64,000 bases of DNA from Cricetibacter osteomyelitidis. GTDB taxonomy: Bacteria > Pseudomonadota > Gammaproteobacteria > Enterobacterales > Pasteurellaceae. The notes under the pieces were generated by a model that was not told where the DNA came from, did no database searches, and saw only the letters and a list, made by a program, of their open reading frames with translations. How positions within the stretch are numbered: position 1 is the first letter of the stretch; the number at the start of each line of letters is the position of its first letter. The stretch covers positions 186,001 through 250,000 of the forward strand of contig NZ_SLYB01000001.1 in the NCBI RefSeq assembly GCF_004340985.1, read 5' to 3'. The position numbers and the translations under genes are program-made. Shown piece after piece: positions 50,092 to 59,182 of this stretch.

Positions 50092-50123
50092 ATGGTTAAA
50101 AAACAGTTTTAAGGAGAAGAAAG

Positions 50124-50903
50124 ATGGGTATTTTAGAAAAAATGCGTTTAGATGGTAAAACCGCTTTTGTAACGGGTGGTGCAAGAGGTATTGGTAAAAG
50201 CGTGGCAACCGCGTTTGCACAAGCCGGAGCGAATGTAGTGATTGCTGATTTCGATATTGTTGAAGCGGAAAAAACCGCTACGGAAATTATGACGGTAGAG
50301 AAAGTAAAAGCCATTGCAGTGAAAACGGATGTCACCGATCCTGCTAGTGTTGAAAATTTAATTGCGGTGATCAAACAGGAATTTGGCAAATTAGATATTG
50401 CCTTCTGTAATGCGGGGATTTGTATGAATATTCCAGCCGAAGAGATGACCCTTGAACAGTGGTCAAAAGTGATCAATGTCAATCTTACAGGCGTATTTTT
50501 AACTGCACAAGGGGCAGGAAAATTGATGATTGAGCAAGGTACAGGCGGTTCAATTATCAACACAGCATCAATGTCAGCTCATATTGTGAATGTACCACAA
50601 CCACAATGTGCATATAACGCTTCCAAAGCAGGGGTGATTCAATTAACCAAATCGCTTGCTATCGAATGGGCGAAGCACAATATTCGTGTGAATAGTTTAA
50701 GCCCGGGTTATATCGGTACAGAACTCACCTTAAATTCCAAAGATTTACAGCCACTCATTAAAGAATGGAATACGATGGCACCAATGCACCGCTTAGGTAC
50801 ACCGGAAGAATTGCAATCAATTTGCGTATATTTGGCTGGTGACACCAGTAACTTTACCAGCGGTTCTGATTTTATTGTGGACGGTGCGTTCACTTGCTTC
50901 TAA
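50124..50903 (+). CDS. Short-chain dehydrogenase (pentitol/sugar type)
   Basis: The 259-residue classical SDR has the cofactor motif TGGARGIG (17-24), NAG at 97-99 and the catalytic triad Ser149, Tyr164 and Lys168 (YNASK). Asp42 after the second strand points to NAD rather than NADP. The NVPQPQCAYNASKAGV region resembles arabinitol and sorbitol dehydrogenases. With the kinase that follows, it could turn a pentitol into a ketopentose for phosphorylation. AAGGAGAAG precedes the ATG. The precise substrate is unknown. Confidence 0.85.
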   Translation: MGILEKMRLDGKTAFVTGGARGIGKSVATAFAQAGANVVIADFDIVEAEKTATEIMTVEKVKAIAVKTDVTDPASVENLIAVIKQEFGKLDIAFCNAGICMNIPAEEMTLEQWSKVINVNLTGVFLTAQGAGKLMIEQGTGGSIINTASMSAHIVNVPQPQCAYNASKAGVIQLTKSLAIEWAKHNIRVNSLSPGYIGTELTLNSKDLQPLIKEWNTMAPMHRLGTPEELQSICVYLAGDTSNFTSGSDFIVDGAFTCF

Positions 50904-50910
50904 TCCTTTG

Positions 50911-50939
50911 ACACTATCCATTCTCTCAATGGATAGTGT
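50911..50939 (+). terminator. Perfect 12-bp intercistronic hairpin
   Basis: ACACTATCCATT (50911-50922) pairs with AATGGATAGTGT (50928-50939) across a 5-base loop. Only two to three T residues follow, so it is more likely an mRNA stabiliser or weak terminator between the dehydrogenase and kinase genes. Confidence 0.6.
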
Positions 50940-50962
50940 TTCACTTCATATAGGAAAATCAA

Positions 50963-52570
50963 ATGAGTAACAGTGCAAAAAATATCATTGAAAATGGGCT
51001 GACTTATTTAGGGATTGAATTAGGTTCGACACGGATCAAATCCGTTCTGATTGATGAAAAGGGAAATATAGTTGCCAAGGGTAGTTTTGAATGGGAAAAC
51101 CATTTCGTCAATGGGAGCTGGACTTATCCACTGGACGAGGTTTGGCAAGGGATTGCTGCCTGTTATCGTGATCTTTGCCTCAATGTACAGCAACAATATG
51201 ACACGCCACTCACGCAATTAGCAGGGCTTGGTGTAAGCGCGATGATGCACGGATATATTCCGTTTGATAAAAACGATAATCAGCTTGTCGAATTTCGTAC
51301 TTGGCGTAATAACACTGCTGCCGAAGCCGCCGATATTCTTACCGAGCGATTTCAGTACAACATACCTCACCGTTGGAGCGTTGCTCACTTGTATCAAGCG
51401 ATACTAAATCAAGAAAAGCATACCAAAGAGATTGCTTTTTTCACCACCCTTGCCGGCTATGTTCATTGGCAATTAAGTGGTGAAAAAGTACTTGGTATTG
51501 GCGATGCATCAGGTATGTTCCCAATTGATGCGGCAACCCACGATTATGATCGTGTAATGCTTGCCAGTTTCAATCAATTGGTTGCAGATCAGCATTTCGA
51601 TTGGAAACTTGCCGATATTCTACCAACCGTGCTAGTCGCAGGTGAACAAGCGGGTAAATTAAGTGAAAAGGGGGCGAAATTACTTGATCCAACAGGGACA
51701 TTGCAAGCAGGCTGTGTGATGTGTCCGCCGGAAGGCGATGCAGGTACGGGAATGATGGCAACCAACAGTATCAAAGTGAAAACCGGTAACGTATCCGCTG
51801 GTACGTCAGCCTTTGCAATGGTGGTATTAGAAAAACCTCTTTCTCAACTTTATCGTGATTTAGATATGGTAACTACCCCAGCAGGTGACCCTGTAGCAAT
51901 GGCACATTCGCAAAATTGCAGTTCCGATCTCAACGCATGGATACAACTGTTCAATGAGGTGTTACGCAGTTTTAACTGCAATGTGAGCAGTGAAGCACTT
52001 TATGGCACATTATTTGAGCAAACACTTAATGCTGATCCAGACAGTGGCAATTTGCTTTCTTACTGTTTCTATTCGGGTGAACACGGGGTAGATTTGATGA
52101 TGGGCTGTCCGTTGTTCTTGCACCCTGCAAAAGCCAATTTTAGTCTTGCTAATTTTATGTTGGTGCAACTCTATACCGCTTTCGGTGCAATGAAATTAGG
52201 TATGGATACACTCACCAAAAAAGAGCAGGTCAAAATTGATAAGATTTTTGCCCACGGTGGCTTATTCAAGAGTAAAGCGGTGGCACAACAAGTGCTTGCC
52301 AATGCCATTGATGTGCCGGTGGCAGTAATGGAAACTGCGAGTGAAGGCGGAGCATGGGGGATTGCATTACTTGCCGCTTATGTTGGTATAAAAGCAAACA
52401 AAACTGACCGCACTTTGGGGCAATATCTTGATCAAGAGGTTTTTGTTCACTCGCAAGATAATATCGTGCAACCGCAAGCGGAATGGACAGCAGGCTATGA
52501 ACGCTTTATTCAGCGTTATCAAAATGGCTTACCTATCGAACGGCTAGCTGCGGATTTTGCCAATCGATAA
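50963..52570 (+). CDS. FGGY-family carbohydrate kinase
   Basis: The 535-residue kinase has the N-terminal phosphate-1 site YLGIELGSTRIKSVLID (~16-32), an adenosine region GNVSAGTSAFAMVVLE and the second FGGY block FAHGGLFKSKAVAQQVLANAIDVPVAVMETASEGGAWGIAL. It phosphorylates a sugar such as a keto-pentose; its length and SEGGAWG region resemble ribulokinase/xylulokinase-type members. AGGAAA precedes the ATG. It acts with the SDR upstream and the transporter downstream. Confidence 0.88.
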   Translation: MSNSAKNIIENGLTYLGIELGSTRIKSVLIDEKGNIVAKGSFEWENHFVNGSWTYPLDEVWQGIAACYRDLCLNVQQQYDTPLTQLAGLGVSAMMHGYIPFDKNDNQLVEFRTWRNNTAAEAADILTERFQYNIPHRWSVAHLYQAILNQEKHTKEIAFFTTLAGYVHWQLSGEKVLGIGDASGMFPIDAATHDYDRVMLASFNQLVADQHFDWKLADILPTVLVAGEQAGKLSEKGAKLLDPTGTLQAGCVMCPPEGDAGTGMMATNSIKVKTGNVSAGTSAFAMVVLEKPLSQLYRDLDMVTTPAGDPVAMAHSQNCSSDLNAWIQLFNEVLRSFNCNVSSEALYGTLFEQTLNADPDSGNLLSYCFYSGEHGVDLMMGCPLFLHPAKANFSLANFMLVQLYTAFGAMKLGMDTLTKKEQVKIDKIFAHGGLFKSKAVAQQVLANAIDVPVAVMETASEGGAWGIALLAAYVGIKANKTDRTLGQYLDQEVFVHSQDNIVQPQAEWTAGYERFIQRYQNGLPIERLAADFANR

Positions 52571-52578
52571 TAGTGAAA

Positions 52579-52609
52579 TGAGGTATGAATGCCTTGCAAA
52601 ATACCTCAT
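52579..52609 (+). terminator. Intercistronic hairpin before the transporter gene
   Basis: ATGAGGTAT (52579-52587) pairs with ATACCTCAT (52601-52609) and TTTTAAA follows. It is a weak terminator or processing element. Confidence 0.55.
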
Positions 52610-52646
52610 TTTAAATTACTTACTTCCTAATTATTGAGGAGTTTTT

Positions 52647-54002
52647 ATGCGAACACAAAATGTCTGGCTAAAACGGATTGGATACGGTTTTGGCGATTTC
52701 GGGTGTAATCTTGTATTTAGTACGATGGCATCTTACTTAATGTTCTTCTATACCGATGTATTCGGCATTGAGGCGGCTGTGGTCGGAACAATGATGTTAT
52801 CTACCCGTTTACTTGATGCCTTAACTGATGTGTTAATGGGCTTGGTGGTGGATCGCACCAAAACTCGTTGGGGATCAGGTCGCCCTTATTTTGTTATCGG
52901 TGCGATTCCGTTTGCTATTTTTACTACATTAACTTTCTATGTGCCGGATTTCGGCACTGCGGGCAAAATTGTGTGGGCGTATGTTACTTATATTATGTTA
53001 TCTTTTGCTTACACTGTGGTAAACATTCCGCTCAACACCATTGTGCCACGCCTCACTTCCGATGTGAATGAACGCAACATTTTAGTTGCAAGCCGTATGA
53101 TTTGTGCATTACTTGGTACGACCGTGGTAATGGGGATTACTCAACCGTTAGTGGATTTTTTCGGACAAGGTGATTACAAACAAGGCTACTTAATCACAAT
53201 GACCATCTACGGTTTATTGGCAATGTGTATTTTCTTTTTCACCTTTACTCAAACCGAAGAAGTTGTACCGCCAACGGTAGTTCGCACTGAAAAATCTTCC
53301 GTATGGGACGATTTTCGTGGCTTAACCGCACAAACATGGATTTTAGTATTAGTCAATTTCTTCTACTTTGGATTGTTTGTTGTACGTAACACCTCAGTGA
53401 TTTACTACTTCACTTATAACTTAGAAAGTACCAGTTGGCTTACTTTCGTCGGTTTCTTCGGTATTTTATCGGGGTTACCAATCCTATTATTGCTCCCTCG
53501 CTTACAAAAAGCCTTTACACAACGTACGCTCATTATTGCTTGTTGTTTACTCTATCTCGGGGGCGATGCTATTGCGTATATAGGTAAAGATTCATTAACA
53601 CTACAACTTATCAGCCTTGCCATCACAGGCTTGGGTATGTACGGTATTTTCGGTGTAACTTTCGCTATTCAGCCTGATGTGATCGATTATTCTGAATTTG
53701 AGAAAAACCGCAGCATTCCAGGTATGATCGCTTCAATGCAAGGTTTCTTCGTGAAATTTGGTATGGGTGTGGCAGGATTGGCAATTGGTTATATCTTAGA
53801 AGCCGGTGGCTATATTGCAAACGTGGCACAAAGCGAATCCGCCTTAACCAGCATTGAAATCTGCTATATCTGGCTCCCTGCATTTATCAGTGTTTGCATT
53901 ATTGGCTTAATGTCTTTCTACAAATTGGATAGCTTACGTGGTGAAATGACCCGTGTGCTAGATTTACGCAGAAAACAACTCGCTTACGCACAAACTAACT
54001 AA
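52647..54002 (+). CDS. GPH-family sugar symporter (MelB-like)
   Basis: The 451-residue inner-membrane protein has 12 helices. It carries the glycoside-pentoside-hexuronide family signatures GYGFGDFGCNLVFSTMASYLMFFYTDVFGI (helix 1-2) and LLDALTDVLMGLVVDRTKTRWGSGRPYF (loop 2-3). VIDYSEFEKNRSIPGMIAS corresponds to the second conserved loop. Transport is cation-coupled. TTGAGGAG precedes the ATG. Unlike LacS it lacks a fused IIA domain, but the next gene, 10 bp on, encodes one. Confidence 0.93.
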   Translation: MRTQNVWLKRIGYGFGDFGCNLVFSTMASYLMFFYTDVFGIEAAVVGTMMLSTRLLDALTDVLMGLVVDRTKTRWGSGRPYFVIGAIPFAIFTTLTFYVPDFGTAGKIVWAYVTYIMLSFAYTVVNIPLNTIVPRLTSDVNERNILVASRMICALLGTTVVMGITQPLVDFFGQGDYKQGYLITMTIYGLLAMCIFFFTFTQTEEVVPPTVVRTEKSSVWDDFRGLTAQTWILVLVNFFYFGLFVVRNTSVIYYFTYNLESTSWLTFVGFFGILSGLPILLLLPRLQKAFTQRTLIIACCLLYLGGDAIAYIGKDSLTLQLISLAITGLGMYGIFGVTFAIQPDVIDYSEFEKNRSIPGMIASMQGFFVKFGMGVAGLAIGYILEAGGYIANVAQSESALTSIEICYIWLPAFISVCIIGLMSFYKLDSLRGEMTRVLDLRRKQLAYAQTN

Positions 54003-54012
54003 GGAGTCATCT

Positions 54013-54465
54013 ATGAATCTATCTTTTGCTGTTCCTATGTCGGGCAAATTGTTAGCACTTAACCAAGTGCCGGATGAAAATTTTGCAAGTAAAGTCTTAG
54101 GTGATGGATTTGCCATTCAGCTTGATGGCGAAGTGGTGGTCAGCCCATTTGATGGTATTGTTATTGCCGCATTTCCAACCGGACATGCCTTTATTATCCG
54201 CCGTGATGACGGTATGGAAGTGTTAATTCATATCGGATTAAATTCCGCGGGTAAACCGAAGGCTTTCCGCATGCAAGTGGAAAAGTACGCTCAAGTTAAA
54301 CAAGGCGATGTGCTGGTTTATGTAGATAAAAATAAATTAGGAGATTCTCCGGAAGAGCTTATTTCACCAATCGTATTCGCCAATCCCGATATCAAAATTA
54401 CGCTAAATAATGAGAATCAGCATATTTTTGTTCGAGATACAGAATCCATTCAAGTTAAGTTATAA
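54013..54465 (+). CDS. Stand-alone glucose-type PTS IIA protein beside a GPH transporter
   Basis: The 150-residue protein is a IIA-Glc (Crr) domain: AVPMSGKLLALNQVPDENFASKVLGDGFAI, VVVSPFDG and then TGHAFIIRRDDGMEVLIHIGLNS. His58 and His73 are spaced 15 residues apart, exactly as the catalytic pair His75/His90 of E. coli IIA-Glc. No PTS EIIB or EIIC lies nearby. In LacS-type carriers such a domain is fused to a GPH symporter and controls it by phosphorylation, so this looks like a split version. AAGGAGTC precedes the ATG. Confidence 0.9.
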   Translation: MNLSFAVPMSGKLLALNQVPDENFASKVLGDGFAIQLDGEVVVSPFDGIVIAAFPTGHAFIIRRDDGMEVLIHIGLNSAGKPKAFRMQVEKYAQVKQGDVLVYVDKNKLGDSPEELISPIVFANPDIKITLNNENQHIFVRDTESIQVKL

Positions 54466-54491
54466 CTTTTTTAAAACTGATATTTAAAATT

Positions 54492-54532
54492 AAAGTGCGG
54501 TCGAAATTTTCAAAAATTTTTGACCGCACTTT
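54492..54532. terminator. Bidirectional uptake-signal terminator
   Basis: AAAGTGCGGTC (54492-54502) and GACCGCACTTT (54522-54532) pair with an AT-rich inner stem. It serves the sugar operon and the convergent oxidoreductase gene. Confidence 0.88.
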
Positions 54533-54547
54533 CGTTGCTTAAAAGTA

Positions 54548-55588
54548 TTATATGTCTATTCTTACACCGCACTTAGCACTTTCATAGACTTTTTCAATTA
54601 ACGATAGCACAAACGCCGCTTGTTCTGCGGTGACAATCAAATTGCCGTTATTTGTCAACACATCATAAATATTATCGTAATAAGCCTGATAATTGCCGGT
54701 GATAGTCGGGTATTTTTGACGGATGATTTTATCATTGATTTCCGTGTGTAAAATGCCCCAATGTTCATCGCTTTCCACATTCCAATCGCCCGCAGGTTCT
54801 GTGCCGGCAATCAGCAATGCTTCTTGATTGTCTATGGTTTGTTTGATGTAAGAACCCAGCTTGCCGTGCAGTGCAACATGCGGTGTGTTTTCACGGCTGT
54901 ATTTGCCGGCACACATCACCACGTTTTTATCGGGATAATAGAAAGTGATGCGGAAATTATCATCGTTTAAAGCACTTTTATGTTGATAGCGGACATCAGC
55001 ATAAAGTGCGGTAGGTTTGCCGAATAAATCAATGACCTGATCCATTAAATGTACGCCTAGATCGTAAACCAATCCTACGCCTTGTTCGCCGGTTTCTTTC
55101 CATGCTTTTACATTTTTGCTTTTGGCGTATCGGTCAAAACGGATTTCATAATCCACAATCTCGCCCAACAGATTTTTTGCGACGATTTGTTTCACTGTTA
55201 ATGTGCCGTTATCCCAACGGCGGTTTTGATATACCGACAGTGTCACATTTTGCTGTTTGGCTAACAATGCCAGCTCTGAAGCTTGTTTCGCAGTAATTGC
55301 CAGCGGCTTTTCCACAATCACATTTTTGCCTGCGAGAATAGCTTGTTTAGCCATTGGGTAGTGAGTAGGGTTGGGCGTGGTGATGATCACTAAATCAATA
55401 TCATTTGTTAAAAGTGCGGTAAAATCCCGCACAATTTCTACGTAATCATATTTTTCTTTGGCTTTTTCCGTGCTGCGTTCCAACACTTTTTTAATTTGAA
55501 AACGGGGATCACGGTGTAAAAACGGGGCATGAAATGTGCGAGCCGACATTCCAAAGCCCGCAATTCCTACATTGATAATTTTATTCAT
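54548..55588 (-). CDS. Gfo/Idh/MocA family oxidoreductase
   Basis: The 346-residue protein has the Rossmann start NVGIAGFGMSARTFHAPFL, TTPNPTHYPMAKQAILAGKNVIVEKPLA with the EKP lysine, and GLVYDLGVHLMDQVIDLFG with the Asp-His pair. It is closest in layout to the YdgJ/YvaA type, which oxidises or reduces sugars or inositols. Its stop region contains an uptake signal that is translated. It overlaps the MATE gene by one base, so the two are co-transcribed. The substrate is unknown. Confidence 0.87.
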   Translation of the reverse strand: MNKIINVGIAGFGMSARTFHAPFLHRDPRFQIKKVLERSTEKAKEKYDYVEIVRDFTALLTNDIDLVIITTPNPTHYPMAKQAILAGKNVIVEKPLAITAKQASELALLAKQQNVTLSVYQNRRWDNGTLTVKQIVAKNLLGEIVDYEIRFDRYAKSKNVKAWKETGEQGVGLVYDLGVHLMDQVIDLFGKPTALYADVRYQHKSALNDDNFRITFYYPDKNVVMCAGKYSRENTPHVALHGKLGSYIKQTIDNQEALLIAGTEPAGDWNVESDEHWGILHTEINDKIIRQKYPTITGNYQAYYDNIYDVLTNNGNLIVTAEQAAFVLSLIEKVYESAKCGVRIDI

Positions 55589-56982
55589 TATTTTTTTCCT
55601 ACAAGTTCGATTAAATATTCGGCTGGCATGGCTTGGATTTTTCGCATACGGTACACCAATAATATTGCTGCACAGGTAAGACTGACGATAAAACCAATCC
55701 AGAAGCCTTCAGCCGCTAAATGGGGAACGATAAAATCAGTCATTGCCAACGTATAGCCTAAAGGCATGCCGATAATCCAATAACAAAATAAAGTGATGTA
55801 TAAAATGGCTTTGGTATCTTTGTAACCGCGTAACGCACCACCGACAACCACTTGAATTGTATCGGAAAATTGATATAAGGCACAAATTAACAGCAACATT
55901 CCCGCCATTGCAATTACTTCCGGATCTGTCACGAAAATAGAGGCGATACTGGTGCGGAATAACACTGTAATTAAAGCCGTCACCAATGCAATAGAAAGCC
56001 CTACGGCAATGGCTACATAAGCTGTTTTCTTCGCATTGTCTGCCGATTTTGCACCTAAATTTTGCCCTACTAAAATTGTGGTTGCCATTCCTAACGACAT
56101 CGGTAACATAAAGATCAGAGAACTGGTATTTAAGGCGATTTGATGACTCGCCACCACATTAGAGCCCAACGGCGATAAAAACAGGGAAGTGAGAGCAAAT
56201 AAGGCAACTTCACAACATAATGCCACAGCAATCGGGAATCCGAGTTTTAGTAGTTTTTTCAGCGTTTTCCAATTCGGTTTTTCGATAATTTGTTCGAAGA
56301 TTTTCAGATCTCGTTGATTTTCCGCTTTAATACAATAACCGATCATCATAAAACACATTGACCAATTCACAATTGCCGTTGCAATGCCGCAACCTACCGC
56401 ACCAAAAGCAGGCACACCGAATTTGCCGTAGATAAAAATATAATTTAACACGATATTAAGCAATAAACCGATAATGGTGATCACCATTGCGGGCTTGGTT
56501 TTGGCGATACCGTCGTTTAAACAACGGAAATTTATCATTAGCAAATAAGCGGGCAATCCCCAAATCATTGCCTGCAAATAACGAATGGTAATATCAGCCA
56601 ATTTGTCTTCCATCTGCATAAAATGAATAACTTTGTCGCTGTGAAAAATCATTAATCCCAAGGGAATCATCGCGGCAATCACAATCCAAATGCCCTGACG
56701 TACTTGATGGGCAATGCGTTTGCGTTGTCCTGAACCGTTTAAATAAGAAATCGTCGGCGGCAATGCCAATAACAAACCGTGACCGAATAACACCAGTGGA
56801 AACCAAATGGAGGCTCCCACGGAAATTGCCGCCATATCTGCCGAACTCACCCTACCGGCCATAATGGTGTCTACCAATCCCATTGAATTTTGAGCAATTT
56901 GAGCAAATAAAATCGGCAGAGCGATAGCGATTAATTTTTTTGCCTGTTGATGATAATCAAGAAAGTGAAAGCTGGTTTTCAT
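55588..56982 (-). CDS. norM: MATE-family efflux pump (NorM-like)
   Basis: The 464-residue inner-membrane protein has 12 helices in two related halves and begins [41 protein letters not shown], the MATE signature. [34 protein letters not shown] follows in the second half. It exports cationic drugs and dyes in exchange for sodium or protons. It is divergent from ribE, an arrangement found in Haemophilus-like genomes. The symbol reflects family resemblance. Confidence 0.9.
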   Translation of the reverse strand: MKTSFHFLDYHQQAKKLIAIALPILFAQIAQNSMGLVDTIMAGRVSSADMAAISVGASIWFPLVLFGHGLLLALPPTISYLNGSGQRKRIAHQVRQGIWIVIAAMIPLGLMIFHSDKVIHFMQMEDKLADITIRYLQAMIWGLPAYLLMINFRCLNDGIAKTKPAMVITIIGLLLNIVLNYIFIYGKFGVPAFGAVGCGIATAIVNWSMCFMMIGYCIKAENQRDLKIFEQIIEKPNWKTLKKLLKLGFPIAVALCCEVALFALTSLFLSPLGSNVVASHQIALNTSSLIFMLPMSLGMATTILVGQNLGAKSADNAKKTAYVAIAVGLSIALVTALITVLFRTSIASIFVTDPEVIAMAGMLLLICALYQFSDTIQVVVGGALRGYKDTKAILYITLFCYWIIGMPLGYTLAMTDFIVPHLAAEGFWIGFIVSLTCAAILLVYRMRKIQAMPAEYLIELVGKK

Positions 56983-57006
56983 AAATATTCCGAATTACGT
57001 TATAAT
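56978..57006 (+). promoter_or_regulatory. Promoter of the riboflavin synthase gene
   Basis: A perfect TATAAT (57001-57006) with TTCATA 17 bp upstream lies 34 bp before the ATG. The -35 element overlaps the start of the divergent MATE gene. Confidence 0.55.
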
Positions 57007-57039
57007 GAGAAAAATTTTATTAAAAATAAGGAGAACACA

Positions 57040-57654
57040 ATGTTTACCGGAATTGTGCAAGGTACGGCTCAAATTCAACACATTATTGAAAAAGCTAATT
57101 TTAGAACACACACCGTAAAATTACCACAAGAATTACTGGATGGTTTGGAAATCGGGGCTTCGGTGGCGAATAACGGAGTTTGTTTGACGGTGACAGGAAT
57201 CCACGATGATTTGGTGGATTTTGATTTAATGACAGAAACGTTGAAAATCACCAACTTAGGCGGTTTAAAAAAAGGGGATTTTGTCAATATTGAGCGGGCA
57301 ATGAAAATGGGTGATGAAATCGGCGGGCATATTCTTTCCGGTCACGTTTATTGCACGGCGGAAGTCAGCGAAATCATTTCTTCGGATAATAATCTGCAAA
57401 TTTGGTTTAAACTGCCGAATCAAGATATGATGAAATATATTCTCACCAAAGGATTTATCGCCATTGACGGTATCAGCCTGACTATCGGTGAAGTGAAAGG
57501 TGATACTTTCTGTGTGAATTTAATTCCCGAAACTTTGCACCGTACGTTAATCGGCAAAAGAGCGGTGGGATCTTTGGTAAATATTGAAATCGATCCGCAA
57601 ACGCAAGCCATTGTGGATACGGTGGAGCGGTATTTGGCAATGAAAAATGAGTAA
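57040..57654 (+). CDS. ribE: Riboflavin synthase alpha chain
   Basis: The enzyme dismutates two lumazine molecules to riboflavin. ATG at 57040 with AAGGAGAAC is chosen because the protein must begin MFTGIVQG; the frame open upstream is not coding. The 204 residues form two repeated lumazine-binding barrels, the first with [14 protein letters not shown] and the second, after [14 protein letters not shown], with [13 protein letters not shown]. There is no room for an FMN riboswitch in the 57-bp gap upstream. Confidence 0.96.
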   Translation: MFTGIVQGTAQIQHIIEKANFRTHTVKLPQELLDGLEIGASVANNGVCLTVTGIHDDLVDFDLMTETLKITNLGGLKKGDFVNIERAMKMGDEIGGHILSGHVYCTAEVSEIISSDNNLQIWFKLPNQDMMKYILTKGFIAIDGISLTIGEVKGDTFCVNLIPETLHRTLIGKRAVGSLVNIEIDPQTQAIVDTVERYLAMKNE

Positions 57655-57666
57655 TATTGAGATGTT

Positions 57667-58551
57667 TTACTTGTGCAGTAAATGTCGTAAGGCATTTTCT
57701 AATTTTTCAAATTCAAATATAAATCCGCTTTCTGATAATTTGTTTGGTACAGCCTGTACGCTGTCCAATAACAAGTAAGCCCGTTCGCCAAATACGAGTT
57801 TCAATGCAAATGCCGGAATGGGGAGAAAGTGCGGTCGGTTTAAGCATTTTCCTAAGATTTGATTAAATTTTCCATTGCGTACCGGATTTGGGGCGGAAAA
57901 ATTAAATGCACCTTGAGCAGTAGGATGGTGCAATAAATGAATAATGCCGTTCACCATATCTTGCAAATGGATCCAAGACATAAATTGTGTGCCGGAACCC
58001 AGTTTGCCACCCAGTCCCCATTGGTATAAGGGCAGGATTTTTGTCAACATACCGTCACTGTGGCTTAAAATATTTGATGTGCGGATGAGGCAAACTCGAC
58101 CGTTTGCCTGTAATGCCTGTTTTTCCCATTCGACACAAAGCCGGGCAGTGAAGCTGTTTCCACTTGGATGAGATTCTGTGACGGCATTATCACCGCAATC
58201 ACCATAAAATCCCACCGCAGAGGCGGAAATAAAGATATGTGGCGGTTGTGTGGCTTGATTGATTTTTTCCGCTAATGTACGGGTGAGATTGATACGGCTG
58301 TCCCATAATTTTTGTTTTTGCGTTTCTGTCCAGTAGTGATCAAAAATCGGTTCGCCTGCCAGATTGATCACAGCATCAAATTGAGAAAAATCCATATCAA
58401 GATGGGTAACGACATCTACTTGGCTACTTAATATTTGTTTGGCTTTATCAATAGAACGAGAAAATGCGGTGATTTTATCGGCATTTTTTAGCAGTCGGGC
58501 GGTTAATGCTCGCCCTACCATGCCGGTTGCTCCGGTTATTAAAATATTCAT
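57667..58551 (-). CDS. TIGR01777-family nucleotide-sugar-epimerase-like protein (YfcH-like)
   Basis: The 294-residue atypical SDR begins MNILITGATGMVGRALTARLL. It carries VINLAGEPIFDHYWTETQKQKLWDSRINLTRTL and ISASAVGFYGDCGD, which are diagnostic for the TIGR01777 family, followed by LPLYQWGLGGKLGSGTQFMSWIHLQDMV. The biochemical function of the family is unsettled. It is convergent with ribE, with a 12-bp gap. Confidence 0.9.
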   Translation of the reverse strand: MNILITGATGMVGRALTARLLKNADKITAFSRSIDKAKQILSSQVDVVTHLDMDFSQFDAVINLAGEPIFDHYWTETQKQKLWDSRINLTRTLAEKINQATQPPHIFISASAVGFYGDCGDNAVTESHPSGNSFTARLCVEWEKQALQANGRVCLIRTSNILSHSDGMLTKILPLYQWGLGGKLGSGTQFMSWIHLQDMVNGIIHLLHHPTAQGAFNFSAPNPVRNGKFNQILGKCLNRPHFLPIPAFALKLVFGERAYLLLDSVQAVPNKLSESGFIFEFEKLENALRHLLHK

Positions 58552-58638
58552 AAAAATTACTCACCATCTTCACCTTTTATGAGGCCGTTTCTAAAAAACG
58601 TTGTTTTTTATCACCGCACTTTTTGATTATCAAGTTGA

Positions 58639-59112
58639 TTACAAGGATGTTTCAAATAACACTTTGATATTTTTCATTATTTGATGAATATCCTGCGTTT
58701 TGGTCGGTGTGATAAAAATTGTATCGTCACCGGCGATCGTACCTAAAATACCTTCGGATTTGCCGATGGAATCCAGCAAGCGGGCAATTAACTGTGCCGC
58801 ACCGGGACTGGTTCTAATTACAATTAAGGCATCATTATGGTCAATATCCAACACTAAATTTTTCAGCGGACTGCTGGTGTTCGGCACGCTGAGTTCGTTC
58901 GGTAGGCAATATACCATTTCCATTCGGGTGTTGCGGGTACGTACCGCACCGAATTTGCTGAGCATGCGAGACACTTTGGATTGATTGATATTTTCAAATC
59001 CCAATGCCTGCAACGCCGTTACAATTTCCCCTTGCGAACCGTATTTTTCTTGTGCTAACAAGCCCTTAAATGCGGAGATCAGATTGTCTTGTAGTTTGGT
59101 TTCCGTGTTCAT
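58639..59112 (-). CDS. argR: Arginine repressor
   Basis: ArgR binds ARG boxes when loaded with arginine. The 157-residue protein has an N-terminal winged helix ([36 protein letters not shown]) and a C-terminal oligomerisation/arginine domain with [37 protein letters not shown], including the arginine-contacting GTIAGDDT. It lies alone on the minus strand; a palindromic ARG-box-like site precedes it. Confidence 0.96.
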   Translation of the reverse strand: MNTETKLQDNLISAFKGLLAQEKYGSQGEIVTALQALGFENINQSKVSRMLSKFGAVRTRNTRMEMVYCLPNELSVPNTSSPLKNLVLDIDHNDALIVIRTSPGAAQLIARLLDSIGKSEGILGTIAGDDTIFITPTKTQDIHQIMKNIKVLFETSL

Positions 59113-59147
59113 TTTATGTTTTTTATCGAGTTTAAATGAATAAATTG

Positions 59148-59165
59148 TGCATAAAAATTCATAAA
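59148..59165. promoter_or_regulatory. ARG-box-like site upstream of argR
   Basis: TGCATAAAAATTCATAAA resembles the ARG-box consensus TGAATwwwwATTCA and lies 36 bp from the start codon, consistent with autoregulation. A second, overlapping half match lies just before it. Confidence 0.4.
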
Positions 59166-59182
59166 AAGTAAATGGATTTTTA

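Noticed and set aside
56983-57039. Possible FMN riboswitch ahead of riboflavin synthase
   Set aside because: Only 57 bp separate the divergent genes and no conserved FMN-element sequences are present.
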